50,774 nucleotides of DNA from Bryobacterales bacterium (GCA_020847975.1 JADLBD010000035.1:1-50774), one strand, 5' to 3'; positions 25,073 to 33,610 are shown, counted from the stretch's first letter. Made by a program: numbers and translations. Notes: generated by a model not told the origin, from the sequence alone.

Positions 25073-25873
25073 TTGGCAATTTACACTTGTCTGGATATGA
25101 TCCGCGATTGCCGGGCGAATCGTCCGGAGGGCTGGTCCTATCTGGTCACAACCTATGTTCCCGTCATCCGCCGTTTGCTGGCGCACTACTACGCGAACCG
25201 CTGGGCGGACGCGGAACTGATTCACCGCGTCCTGAAAGCGCTGCGGAATCCGCAATCGCCGCTCTTCGCGGCGCCGGGGGCGGGAACGGAGCGGGAGTTT
25301 GTCGCCATGCTGCGGCAGGAAGTGCTGCGGCTGGTGGAGGCAGACCAGCCGAGCGGAAAAGCGGAAGTAGACCTGGACCTGGAAACGCTGTCCTCCGCGC
25401 TCGAGCCGTTTACCGTGACGGAGAAACAACTGGTGTGGTTCGAGTCGATGGCCTACAACGCGGAGGCGACCGCGCTGCTGATGAACCTGGAGGTCTCGAC
25501 CGTCCAAAAAGCGAGAGACAGAGCCGAAGAAGCGCTGCGCGGGGCATTGGATCGCTGGCGGCGCGGGCTGATGGGAGACAACGGGCTCGCGCTGGGCAGA
25601 CTCGCACTCGCGGGGAGAACCGCGGATTGTCTGTCATCGAAGGCGTATCTGGAGATCATCGACGGACGAATCACCTGGGCGCGCAAGAAGGACTACGATT
25701 TCCACGTGGTCAGGTGCTGGCATTGCGTGGATTTTTTTTGCCGGATACGCGAGTCCGATTTTGCGCTGAGGCAGACCAGGCCGCTGACTGCGGAAGAAGC
25801 GCGGCCGCTTTGTGAGTTGCTGGGGCTGCCGGCGGAAAAAAAGAGTCTGTGGCAGCGCGTGCTCGGCGGATGA
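25073..25873 (+). CDS. Sigma-70-like protein fused to a C-terminal anti-sigma-type (HX3CX2C) zinc finger
   Basis: The start is a TTG at 25073, eight bases after GAGGAG. Residues about 5-95 resemble sigma region 2 (LDMIRDCRANRPEGWSYLVT, TYVPVIRRLLAHYY). Residues about 115-165 resemble region 4 with a helix-turn-helix (VTEKQLVWFESMAYNAEATA, LLMNLEVSTVQKARDRAEEA). Residues about 186-223 look like the zf-HC2/ZAS domain of anti-sigma factors: CLSSKAYLEIIDGRITWARK, then H211-X3-C215-X2-C218 in FHVVRCWHCVDFF. This would be a sigma-like DNA/RNAP-binding part with a built-in zinc inhibitor or redox sensor, an inference from motif order. The sigma part is divergent and might be only an HTH regulator. 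It lies 13 bases after the dehydrogenase gene. Confidence 0.65.
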   Translation: MAIYTCLDMIRDCRANRPEGWSYLVTTYVPVIRRLLAHYYANRWADAELIHRVLKALRNPQSPLFAAPGAGTEREFVAMLRQEVLRLVEADQPSGKAEVDLDLETLSSALEPFTVTEKQLVWFESMAYNAEATALLMNLEVSTVQKARDRAEEALRGALDRWRRGLMGDNGLALGRLALAGRTADCLSSKAYLEIIDGRITWARKKDYDFHVVRCWHCVDFFCRIRESDFALRQTRPLTAEEARPLCELLGLPAEKKSLWQRVLGG

Positions 25874-25930
25874 AGCGGGGCACCCGCGCGTGAGAAGCGT
25901 GAGGCGTAATATTCTGTATAGAGAATTCGT

Positions 25931-26899
25931 ATGTCAAACCGCGTACTTCTTTTTCTCACCACTGCCTCGTTAGCCGCCGCCGTTGGATGTGGCGGCCCTC
26001 CGCATAACCCCGGAGAGAAATATTACCTGGTTGTTCCCAACCTCAAGTCACCGTATTGGGAACAAGTGAACGCCGGGCTCACCAAGGCCGCCAAGGATCT
26101 GAATGTTTATGCTTCGATGATTGGGGACGAGACTTTCGACCCCAAACAGCAAGTGGAGAACTTCAAACGGATTGCCGCCTTGAAGCCGGCGGGGATCATG
26201 GTGTCTCCGGGCGATCCCGCACTGATCGGGCCGGCGATTGACGCGGCTATTGCCGCGGGCACGCCGGTCATCACCGTGGATTCGGATGCGCCGGATAGCA
26301 AACGGCTCTTTTTCGTGGGAACCAACAACTTCGAAGCCGGGCAGTTGGGCGGCCGGACAGCGGCCAAGGAACTGAACGGCAAAGGCAATGTCGTGGCTAT
26401 CCTGACGGCCAGCCAGCAGAACATGCAGAACCGCCTGCAAGGCTATCGCAGCGTCCTTGAAAGCTACCCGCAGATCAAGATCCTGGAAGTAGTGGACATG
26501 AAGGGCGATCCCAAGACGGCCTTTGACAAAGCCATGGAACTGGTGGACAAGGCCGATGCCTTCATCTCGATGGACGGCCAGTCGGGCAAGGAAGTGGCCG
26601 AGGTGTTGAAGCGGAAGAATGCCAAGGGCAAGGTGGTGATCGCGATGGACACGCTGGCGCCGACATTGGAGGCGATCGAGAACGGGTTCATCACGGCCAC
26701 CATCGCGCAGAAGCCCTACACGATGGGTTATGCCGGACTGCGCATGCTGTGCGACTTGCAGTTGAACAAGCTGCCGTCGCTCGATGTCGATTTCGCGCAT
26801 AATCCGAATTCGCCGGTGCCCGAGTACGTGGATACGGGGCTGTCGCTGGTGACGAAGGCAAATCTCGCGGCATACCGCACCTCGAGCAGCGCGAAGTAG
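25931..26899 (+). CDS. Periplasmic sugar-binding lipoprotein (ribose-type, Peripla_BP_4)
   Basis: The signal ends in a lipobox (LAAAVGC, C20), so it is an anchored lipoprotein. The ribose-binding-protein fold is evident: KYYLVVPNLKSPYWEQVNAG, KRIAALKPAGIMVSPGDPAL, AGTPVITVDSDAPDSKRLFF, VGTNNFEAGQLGGRTAA and GFITATIAQKPYTMGYAGLR. Such proteins deliver sugars to an ABC importer or to a chemoreceptor. No ABC permease or ATPase gene is near; the next gene is an MFS transporter. It may therefore serve a distant ABC system or act as a sensor. Length 322 is normal. Intact, ATG start, ribosome site weak. Confidence 0.88.
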   Translation: MSNRVLLFLTTASLAAAVGCGGPPHNPGEKYYLVVPNLKSPYWEQVNAGLTKAAKDLNVYASMIGDETFDPKQQVENFKRIAALKPAGIMVSPGDPALIGPAIDAAIAAGTPVITVDSDAPDSKRLFFVGTNNFEAGQLGGRTAAKELNGKGNVVAILTASQQNMQNRLQGYRSVLESYPQIKILEVVDMKGDPKTAFDKAMELVDKADAFISMDGQSGKEVAEVLKRKNAKGKVVIAMDTLAPTLEAIENGFITATIAQKPYTMGYAGLRMLCDLQLNKLPSLDVDFAHNPNSPVPEYVDTGLSLVTKANLAAYRTSSSAK

Positions 26900-26932
26900 G
26901 CCGCATCCTGGATCAGCGGCCCACAAAACGGG

Positions 26933-28255
26933 TTGGCATATAATTGGCGTTTGCCGACTCGAATCCGCTATCTCGTTCTTGCCGTCTGCGTCGCTCTGGG
27001 AGCGATCACGTACATGGACCGGGTGTGCATTGCGATGACCTCGAAGGACATGGCGCGCGAACTCGGTCTTTCCGATTTCCAGATGGGCTTCGTCTTCAGC
27101 GCCTTCACGCTCGCCTACGGACTGTTCGAAATCCCGACAGGGTGGTGGGGTGACCGCATCGGAACGCGGGCGGTGTTGACGCGGATCGTCACCTGGTGGT
27201 CCGCCTTTACGATGCTGACGGCCGCCGCTTTCAGCTATCCGAGCCTGTTGGCGGTGCGGTTCCTGTTCGGAGCCGGCGAGGCCGGGGCCTGGCCGAATGT
27301 GGCGCGCACGTTCTCCCGCTGGTTTCCGGTGAGTGAACGCGGCAGAGCGCAGGGGATCTTTTTCACCGGGGCGCATGGGGGCGCGGCGGTGACGCCCATT
27401 CTGGTGACATGGATGCTTTCGCGGATGCACTGGCGCAGCGTGTTCCTGATATTCGGGTCAGTGGGATTCTTTTGGGCGGCTGCGTGGTATTGGTGGTTCC
27501 GCAACGAACCCTCGGAGCACAAGTCGGTGAACGAGGCCGAGCGGCGGATCATCGAGGCGGGACGCGCAAAGGCGGCGAGTCACGATCTGCATAGCGTGCC
27601 TTGGAGGCGGATTCTTTCCGACAGCAACGTCCTGTTGCTGTGCGCCGCTTATTTCGCGCAGAGCTACGGATTCTATTTCTTCATTACCTGGCTGCCAACG
27701 TATCTGGCGCGCGAGCGCGGGTTTTCGGCGATGAACCTGGGCATCTTCACCGGGCTGCCGATGCTGGCTTGTGTGGTGGCGGACGTGTTCGGCGGCATCG
27801 CCACGGACGCCTTCAGCCGCCGATTCGGACTACGCATCGGCCGCGCCGCGGTGGCGGGATCCTCCTTTCTGATTGCCTCGGTGTGCATGCTGGCGGGAAC
27901 GGCGTCGGGGGATGCCACCAGCGCGGCGATTCTGCTGGCGCTGGCCAGCGGGTGGTCGGCGTTCCTGCTGGGCGCGGCGTGGGGAACGTGTCTCGATATC
28001 GCCGGGCCGCACGTGGGCGTGGTCAGCGCCTGCATGAACACGGCCGGGCAGGTGGGGGGAGTGTTTAGTCCGGTGCTGATCGGCTTTGTGCTGGAGCAAT
28101 GGAAGAACTGGACCATGCCGCTGTACCTCACGGGAGTGCTGTTCTTTCTCGGGGCATTGTGCTGGTGCTTCATCGATCCGCGGCGGCCGATTTCCGGGGT
28201 GACCGGGGAGAAGGAGCATGTACTCGGGTTGCAGCGGGGATTGGCCGGCGGGTAA
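26933..28255 (+). CDS. MFS transporter of the anion:cation symporter (ACS) type, hexuronate/glucarate-like
   Basis: About 12 membrane helices in 440 residues. It opens with RIRYLVLAVCVALGAITYMD followed by RVCIAM, typical of ACS-family ExuT/GudP transporters. The loop signature is GLFEIPTGWWGDRIGTR and the family motif GAGEAGAWPNVARTFSRWFP is exact for this group. These carry sugar acids such as hexuronates, glucarate or galactonate with protons. The start appears to be the TTG at 26933 (MAYNWRLPTRIRY); a second TTG at 26948 is possible and no strong ribosome site decides. It is 33 bases after the sugar-binding lipoprotein gene. Confidence 0.88.
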   Translation: MAYNWRLPTRIRYLVLAVCVALGAITYMDRVCIAMTSKDMARELGLSDFQMGFVFSAFTLAYGLFEIPTGWWGDRIGTRAVLTRIVTWWSAFTMLTAAAFSYPSLLAVRFLFGAGEAGAWPNVARTFSRWFPVSERGRAQGIFFTGAHGGAAVTPILVTWMLSRMHWRSVFLIFGSVGFFWAAAWYWWFRNEPSEHKSVNEAERRIIEAGRAKAASHDLHSVPWRRILSDSNVLLLCAAYFAQSYGFYFFITWLPTYLARERGFSAMNLGIFTGLPMLACVVADVFGGIATDAFSRRFGLRIGRAAVAGSSFLIASVCMLAGTASGDATSAAILLALASGWSAFLLGAAWGTCLDIAGPHVGVVSACMNTAGQVGGVFSPVLIGFVLEQWKNWTMPLYLTGVLFFLGALCWCFIDPRRPISGVTGEKEHVLGLQRGLAGG

Positions 28256-28269
28256 TACTGAAGAAGCAG

Positions 28270-28794
28270 ATGGACACTTTTCGGGACGAAGATCGCCGGG
28301 CAGTGCTGGTGCGCGCCGCGATTGGCGCGCTGGTCGCGGGGCTGTGCTGCATGACCCCGATCGTGCTGGCTGCCGCCGGGATTACGTCGGTGGCGATTGC
28401 GAACAATTGGGGCAATCTGCTGTATGGGGAATACCGCTGGTATTTCCGTGTGGGCGCGCTGGGGCTGATTCTGATTACGCTGGCCGCCTATTTCCGTTCG
28501 CGCGGGATCTGCACCTTGCGGCAGGCCCGCCGCCAGAGAAATCGCATCCTCAACACGACGCTGCTTGCGCTGCTGATCTTCCATGCGCTGTACGTGTTCT
28601 GGACTTACGTGGTGCTGCATTATCTTGGCATTGCCGCCGGGTTGCCCTGGGGGCAATGGGATGAATCGTGGGCGATTCCGGTGTCTGTGGCATTGCTGGC
28701 CGCGGCAGGGCTGGCCTACTGGCTGCTGCCGAAGATCAGCTCAGGCACAAGAGCAGCCGAGGCTTCCCGATTTGAAGAGTCGCAGACGCTTTAA
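28270..28794 (+). CDS. Four-helix membrane protein with a MerT-like Cys-Cys helix
   Basis: The ATG at 28270 (MDTFRDEDRRAVLVRAAIGA) is preferred; the frame extends upstream inside the MFS gene. The first helix carries GALVAGLCCMTPIVLAAAGI, a cysteine pair placed as in MerT-type mercuric transporters, and a later GICTLRQARRQRN loop holds another cysteine. Three more hydrophobic helices follow (LGLILITLAAYF, LLALLIFHALYVFWTYVVL, SVALLAAAGLAYWLLP). A heavy-metal or thiol-linked role is possible, but no mer genes are near. The 3' end overlaps the TPR-CHAT gene by 23 bases, tying it to that module. Confidence 0.6.
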   Translation: MDTFRDEDRRAVLVRAAIGALVAGLCCMTPIVLAAAGITSVAIANNWGNLLYGEYRWYFRVGALGLILITLAAYFRSRGICTLRQARRQRNRILNTTLLALLIFHALYVFWTYVVLHYLGIAAGLPWGQWDESWAIPVSVALLAAAGLAYWLLPKISSGTRAAEASRFEESQTL

Positions 28795-31700
28795 GTGCGG
28801 GATCTTCAGCGGGGCGTGGGTGGCGCTGGTGTGCGCGCCGGCTGCGTTCAGCGCGGAGGGCTTCTCCCTGGCTCCGGGGGAAGCGCGGGTCCATCACGGC
28901 GCGGTTACGGAGGCGGGGCTGATCGAGTGCGTGCGGATTAAAGTGGAAGGCGGCGCGTTGACCGCGCGGCTGCCAACCGCTCAGGAGCGGGCGGTTCCGA
29001 ACGTTTCCGGCGTCTTCCGGCTTTCCTGGGTGGCGGAAAAAGGACCGCAGGATCTGGGAATCCGTTTCTCGGGCAAGGCTGCAGCGGATACGCACTATCG
29101 CATCGAGTGGCTTCCGGCGCATGCCGTTACCGCAGCGGACCAATTGCAACTGGAGGCCGAAGCGGCGTTTGAGAAGGCGCAAGGGATGCGCCGTGAGGCA
29201 ACAGAGCGCAAAGGCAGGGAAGCGGCGGTCGAGACTTGCCGGCGCGCCCTCGCTCTGGCGCAACGGGCGGGCGACGAGACACGCCGGCGGGTGCTGCGGA
29301 CCACCGAAGGACAGTTGCTTGGAGAGTTGCGGGAGTTCCAGGCGGCGCGCGCAGCGTTCGAAGAGGCTCTTGGGTGGAACCAGCAGGCCGGAGACGGGCG
29401 TTGGGAAGCCCTGACGCTTTACGGGTTGGGACGGGTGGAGTTGGACGCGGCGAACTACGAGGCGGCGATTCGATATCTGGAGCGGACGCTCATCCCGCTG
29501 CGCCAATTGAATGATGCCTACGAGCAGGCACGCGTCCTGCATCATATTGGAGTCACCTACTGGCTGATCGGGGAGAGCCCGAAGGCCATGGGGTACTACG
29601 AACAAGCGCTGGCATTGAGAAGGAATGATCCCGCGGGGATGGCATACACGCTATATGGAATGGGGGCGGCGGACTGGTCGATGGGGGAATACCAGGATGC
29701 CCTCGATCACTACCAGCGGGCGCTGGCGGCATGGCGGGAGTTGAGGAGCGCACCGGACCCGGGGGGGCTCAATGCGAGGGGCGAAGCGAATACGCGGAAC
29801 AGTCTTGGATTGGTGTATGCGGCGCTCGGTAACCAGGAGAAGGCGCTCGGGCAATATGAAGCCGCGCTGGCCATCTGGCGGAGCGTGTCCGATGCGGGGG
29901 GTGAGGCCTACACGAAGAACAATATGGGGTTGAGCTACCTCGACCTGGGGCGAGTGAAGCAGGCGGAGGGGGCTATCGAAGCCGCGCAGACTCCGCTCGA
30001 GCAGTTGAAAGACTTGCGGGGGCAGGCATACGTCCAGCAGAACCTGGGCGATGTGCGATTGCGGCAGGGTAAGCGGGAGGCGGCGCTTGCCTCGTACGAG
30101 AGGGCGCTGGCATTGAAGCGCGGGATCGGGGATCGCTGGGGCGAGGCGCACACGCTGCACAGTCTGGGTGAGGCGCAACAGCAGATGAGCCATCCGGAGG
30201 CGGCGCGGAGGTTCTACGAGCAGGCGCTCGAGTTGCGGCGTTCGACGGCAGACAGGGCCGGAGAGGCGCTGACTCTGGCGTCGATGGCGGCGTTGGATTC
30301 GTCGACCGGGGAGTTGGAGAGGGCAGGCGCGGAGATCAGCGAATCACTGGATCTGATGGAGAGGACGAGGACGAGCCTGGCGCGTCCGGACCTGCGCAGC
30401 CTGTATTTCACGACCCATCATTCTTATTACGAATTCGCCGTCGATCTCTACATGCGGCTGGACGCAGGGAATAAAGGGGCCGGCTATGACCGGCGCGCGT
30501 TCGACTGGAGCGAGCGTGCGCGGGCGCGGGCTCTGCTGGACTCGCTGGCGAAACTGCGGGCCGAGGTTTCGAAGAAGGCAGGGCCTGAAGCGGAGCGAGG
30601 CGTTCTGTTGCGCAGGCAGTTCAATGCTCAGGCCGATCGCCTGGTGCGATTGGAAGGGACGGCTACCGCGGCTGCGCAAATCAAGGCGGCGCGGAAGAAG
30701 ATGGACGACTTGCTCGAAGAATACCGGCAGTGGGAGATCCAAGCGAGGAGGATGGACCGCGCGGAGGGTGATTTCCTTTCCGGCAGGCCGCGGCCGCTCG
30801 AGGAGATACAGCGCTCGGCGCTCGGGCCGGACGTGGTCTTACTGCAATACATGCTGGAGGACGCGAGGAGTTACCTATGGGTGGCGACTCAGCATGGGTT
30901 GGAAAGCTTCACGCTGCCGCGGCGGAAGGATATCGAGGCGGTTGCGCATGAGTTGATCAGGCTTTTGACGGCGAGGAATCAAGAGACGGACTCGAGCTTG
31001 GAAGCCCGGCAGGCGCGGCTGAAGGCAGCGGACGAGAGGCTGCCGCTGGTTGCGGCGCGATTGCGGCGCATGCTGTTGAGCCCGGCGGCGGGACTGACGC
31101 GGGGTAAGCGAGTGCTGTTAGTTTCCGGGTCGGGAATTCTGCGCCACATTCCTTTTGCGGTGTTGGAGGAAGGCCAGGTGGGCCACGCTTATGTTTACTT
31201 GCCGTCGGCATCGAGCCTGGTGGAGATTCGCCGCCGGGAGAAAGGACGGCAGCCGGCGAAGAAGGGAGTGGCGGTGGTGGCTGATGCGGTGTTCACGGGT
31301 CGTGACGCGCGCGTGGGGCGCCGGGAGGTCGTGGTGGAAGATTGGCCGCGGCTGCGGCATTCGCTCGAGGAGGCGCAGGCGATTGCGCCACTTTGGCCGG
31401 CGAAGTCGCGGCTGTTGGTGACGGGCTTCGACGCCACGCGGGAGATGGTGGAAAGCGAGGCTTTCGGCGAATACCGGTATGTCCATCTGGCGACCCACGC
31501 GGTGATCGATGAGAGGCAGCCGGAGTTGAGCCGGATCATCCTCTCGCAAGTGGGACGCGATGCGAGGCCGCGGGAGGGGAACTTGCGGTTGTTCGAGATT
31601 TACAATCTGAGATGGAAGGCAGATCTGGTTGTTCTGAGCGCCTGTCGCAGCGCTCTGGGGAAGGACGTGAAGGGAGAGGGATTGGTGGGGCTGACGACGG

Positions 31701-31921
31701 GCTTTCTGCAAGCGGGGGTTCCGCGTCTGGCGGCGAGTTTGTGGGATGTGGATGACCGGGCGACGGCTGAGTTGATGAAACATTTTTACGAATCGATGTT
31801 GCGGAAGAAGATGCCGGCTCCGGCGGCACTTGCGGCGGCCCAAGAACAGTTGCGGCGCATTCCGCGGTGGTCCTCTCCGTATTACTGGGCTCCGTTCATT
31901 CTTATTGGGGAGTGGAATTGA
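28772..31921 (+). CDS. Exported TPR-CHAT caspase-like protease
   Basis: The start is the TTG at 28772 with CGAGG upstream, giving a signal peptide (LKSRRRFKCGIFSGAWVALV, cleavage near FSAEG); the frame's start at 28583 lies inside the membrane-protein gene. 1049 residues in order: beta-rich N-terminal domain of about 90 residues (SLAPGEARVHHGAVTEAG), around ten TPR units (such as EQARVLHHIGVTYWLIGESP and GEAYTKNNMGLSYLDLGRVK), a helical linker, then a C-terminal CHAT domain. The catalytic dyad is H909 in YVHLATHAVID and C958 in VVLSACRSALGKDVKGEG, followed by LVGLTTGFLQAGVPRLAASLW. CHAT domains are caspase/separase-like cysteine proteases. A sigma factor gene overlaps the stop (TTGA), so a link to transcription control is likely. 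Confidence 0.85.
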   Translation: MKSRRRFKCGIFSGAWVALVCAPAAFSAEGFSLAPGEARVHHGAVTEAGLIECVRIKVEGGALTARLPTAQERAVPNVSGVFRLSWVAEKGPQDLGIRFSGKAAADTHYRIEWLPAHAVTAADQLQLEAEAAFEKAQGMRREATERKGREAAVETCRRALALAQRAGDETRRRVLRTTEGQLLGELREFQAARAAFEEALGWNQQAGDGRWEALTLYGLGRVELDAANYEAAIRYLERTLIPLRQLNDAYEQARVLHHIGVTYWLIGESPKAMGYYEQALALRRNDPAGMAYTLYGMGAADWSMGEYQDALDHYQRALAAWRELRSAPDPGGLNARGEANTRNSLGLVYAALGNQEKALGQYEAALAIWRSVSDAGGEAYTKNNMGLSYLDLGRVKQAEGAIEAAQTPLEQLKDLRGQAYVQQNLGDVRLRQGKREAALASYERALALKRGIGDRWGEAHTLHSLGEAQQQMSHPEAARRFYEQALELRRSTADRAGEALTLASMAALDSSTGELERAGAEISESLDLMERTRTSLARPDLRSLYFTTHHSYYEFAVDLYMRLDAGNKGAGYDRRAFDWSERARARALLDSLAKLRAEVSKKAGPEAERGVLLRRQFNAQADRLVRLEGTATAAAQIKAARKKMDDLLEEYRQWEIQARRMDRAEGDFLSGRPRPLEEIQRSALGPDVVLLQYMLEDARSYLWVATQHGLESFTLPRRKDIEAVAHELIRLLTARNQETDSSLEARQARLKAADERLPLVAARLRRMLLSPAAGLTRGKRVLLVSGSGILRHIPFAVLEEGQVGHAYVYLPSASSLVEIRRREKGRQPAKKGVAVVADAVFTGRDARVGRREVVVEDWPRLRHSLEEAQAIAPLWPAKSRLLVTGFDATREMVESEAFGEYRYVHLATHAVIDERQPELSRIILSQVGRDARPREGNLRLFEIYNLRWKADLVVLSACRSALGKDVKGEGLVGLTTGFLQAGVPRLAASLWDVDDRATAELMKHFYESMLRKKMPAPAALAAAQEQLRRIPRWSSPYYWAPFILIGEWN

Positions 31922-32538
31922 GCCGGCCGACGCCACTGAGCCACAAGTCGTTTGCCGCGCTGCTGACGGCGCTCGATGCGGATCCGGCAGCGGCGGCGGT
32001 GAGATACGAAAAGCTGCGGCTGCGGCTGGTGACGTTCTTTCGATTGGAAGGGGCTCCGTTTGCCGAGGACCGGGCCGATGAGGCGATTAGCCGCGTTGCC
32101 CGGCGGATCGAGGAGGGAGAACCCATCCGGGAACTGGGGGCATACGTGGCGGGGGTGGCGCGTTTACTGGTGAAGGAGGCAACCGCCGAGGCGCAGCGTT
32201 CGCAGCGCGCGATGGCGGAATTTGCGAGGCGTTCGGCGGCGCAGGCTCCGGATCCGGTGACCGAGGGAATGGCGCGCTGTTTGGAGGAGTGTCTGGGGAA
32301 GCTGCCGGACGGTCAACAGGAGTTCATCCTCTCTTACTACAGTGGGAGTGAGGGGGTGCGAATCCGGAACAGGAACGAAATGGCGAAGGCGCGCAATATC
32401 CCGATGAACGCTTTGCGCAACCGCGCACTGCGCATCAGGAGACGGCTGTTGGAGTGCGTGAGGAGATGCCAGGGAGAATCGAGCGTGATGGCTGGGTTCG
32501 AAGTTCCACAAGAAGATGAAGGTCCATCCGCGAGGTAG
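31918..32538 (+). CDS. Sigma-70 family (ECF-like) sigma factor
   Basis: The TTG at 31918 follows GGGGAG and overlaps the TPR-CHAT stop as TTGA, pointing to coupled translation. 206 residues. Residues about 28-90 are a diverged region 2 (YEKLRLRLVTFFRLEGAPFA, DRADEAISRVARRI, YVAGVARLLVKEA). Residues about 120-184 are region 4: LPDGQQEFILSYYSGSEG, then the helix-turn-helix RNEMAKARNIPMNALRNRAL and basic RIRRRL. It should direct RNA polymerase to a small regulon. The next gene, eight bases on, encodes a single-pass membrane protein that is the likely anti-sigma partner. Confidence 0.8.
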   Translation: MSRPTPLSHKSFAALLTALDADPAAAAVRYEKLRLRLVTFFRLEGAPFAEDRADEAISRVARRIEEGEPIRELGAYVAGVARLLVKEATAEAQRSQRAMAEFARRSAAQAPDPVTEGMARCLEECLGKLPDGQQEFILSYYSGSEGVRIRNRNEMAKARNIPMNALRNRALRIRRRLLECVRRCQGESSVMAGFEVPQEDEGPSAR

Positions 32539-32545
32539 GCGAGCC

Positions 32546-33298
32546 ATGGCAGTTCATCCAGACGAAGATTTAGCGAAAAAATACCTACTGCGGAGGCTCT
32601 CTGAGGCGGGACACATGCGGGTACAGGAGCGTCTTATGGCCGATGAGGAGTTCCACACCTGCGTGCTTGCGGTGGAGGAAGACTTGCTGGACCTCTATGC
32701 CCGAAATCTCCTTGAGGAAGGAGACAGGAAACAGGTGGAAGCGCACCTGGTTGGGGTGTGGGGAAGCGAGAGGCTCGCCTTTGCGCGCGCGTTTGCCAAG
32801 GCAGGCGGGCGCCGGCGGGGAGATCTTCGGCTGACTATGCTGGCACTGGCTGCCGCGGTGATCTGTGCCGCGGCGGCGGGATGGATGTGGTCCAACAACC
32901 GGGCACTGGTGCGATCGCTCGATGCCCGTCAGCGGGAACTGATGGAAGCCCGCCGGGGGGCAGAGGCGCAACCCGCTGTTACCCTGCTGCTGTCGTCGTC
33001 CCGACGCCGGGGCGTGGAGGCGGAGAAAGAGGTTTTGCTGACCGGAGAGAGCCGGTTGGTCCACTTGGAACTGGAACTCGAGGAGGCCCCGCCGGGCGGG
33101 GAGATTTCCGTTCGTATCGAAGACCAAAGCGGGGGCACGATCTGGCGGCAGGAGAAGGCGGCGGCGAGAAGAGTGGGCAGTGGAGCGGAGGCGGTGACGG
33201 CGGCGGACTTGTGGATGCCCGCATCGGTGCTGGCTGCGGGACGTTACGTGGTGATTGCGGGAGAGAACGAGTACCGGATGGCGGTGAGGAGGAAATGA
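32546..33298 (+). CDS. Single-pass membrane anti-sigma-like protein
   Basis: The ATG at 32546 follows GAGG and lies seven bases after the sigma gene stop. 250 residues: a helical cytoplasmic part (1-92) with the layout of an anti-sigma N-domain (LAVEEDLLDLYARNLLEEGD, VEAHLVGVWGSERLAFARAF) but without the zinc-binding HX3CX2C. A membrane helix follows at about 95-115 (LRLTMLALAAAVICAAAAGW), then an outer part of about 135 residues that is beta-rich (LVHLELELEEAPPGGEISVR, RYVVIAGENEYRMAV). Gene order and topology make it the natural partner of the sigma factor. Its outer domain would face the exported CHAT protein. Identification rests on context, not on a clear family match. Confidence 0.65.
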   Translation: MAVHPDEDLAKKYLLRRLSEAGHMRVQERLMADEEFHTCVLAVEEDLLDLYARNLLEEGDRKQVEAHLVGVWGSERLAFARAFAKAGGRRRGDLRLTMLALAAAVICAAAAGWMWSNNRALVRSLDARQRELMEARRGAEAQPAVTLLLSSSRRRGVEAEKEVLLTGESRLVHLELELEEAPPGGEISVRIEDQSGGTIWRQEKAAARRVGSGAEAVTAADLWMPASVLAAGRYVVIAGENEYRMAVRRK

Positions 33299-33394
33299 TG
33301 GCGACGGACGAAACGCTGTGGCTGCCGCTGTCACTATTTTGTTGACGGATTTTCCCCGCGTAGCGCGCGTTAGTTGTTGGAAGAGAAAACGAAC

Positions 33395-33610
33395 ATGCAG
33401 ATCTTCACGAAAGCGAAACACGTAAGCGACGATGCACTGGGTTTGCACGCCCTTAACGACCTGCCCGAATCGGATCGCCAACCTGTAACCGACCACCTGT
33501 CGCGATGCCCGCACTGCCGCCAGAGGTTTGCCGAAGTGCGGGAATTCGTATCCTTCCTGCGTCTGGCCGCCGCATCTCAAACGGCGACCCGCCCCTACGT
33601 GATTCACTGA
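33395..33610 (+). CDS. 71-residue zinc-binding anti-sigma-like protein (ZAS motif)
   Basis: The ATG at 33395 is chosen over upstream codons because MQIFTKAKHVSDDALGLHAL is the usual start of zf-HC2 domains. The motif H34-X3-C38-X2-C41 (DHLSRCPHC) is the zinc-binding signature of anti-sigma factors. No membrane helix is present, so it is a free cytoplasmic domain. It lies 96 bases after the membrane anti-sigma-like gene on the same strand. It could be a second inhibitor of the neighbouring sigma factor, supplying the zinc site that the membrane protein lacks. Confidence 0.6.
   Translation: MQIFTKAKHVSDDALGLHALNDLPESDRQPVTDHLSRCPHCRQRFAEVREFVSFLRLAAASQTATRPYVIH

Noticed and set aside
28583..28771. 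Upstream extension of the TPR-CHAT protein to the ATG at 28583
   Set aside because: This part lies inside the four-helix membrane protein gene in another frame and encodes a Cys/Trp-rich sequence with no protein-like pattern. The TTG at 28772 gives a signal peptide and a ribosome site.
28772..33610. Type III-E CRISPR (Craspase) system
   Set aside because: TPR-CHAT and a sigma factor are present, but no gRAMP (Cas7-11), Csx30/Csx31 homologue or CRISPR array is seen, and this CHAT protein has a signal peptide. Only the logic may be similar.
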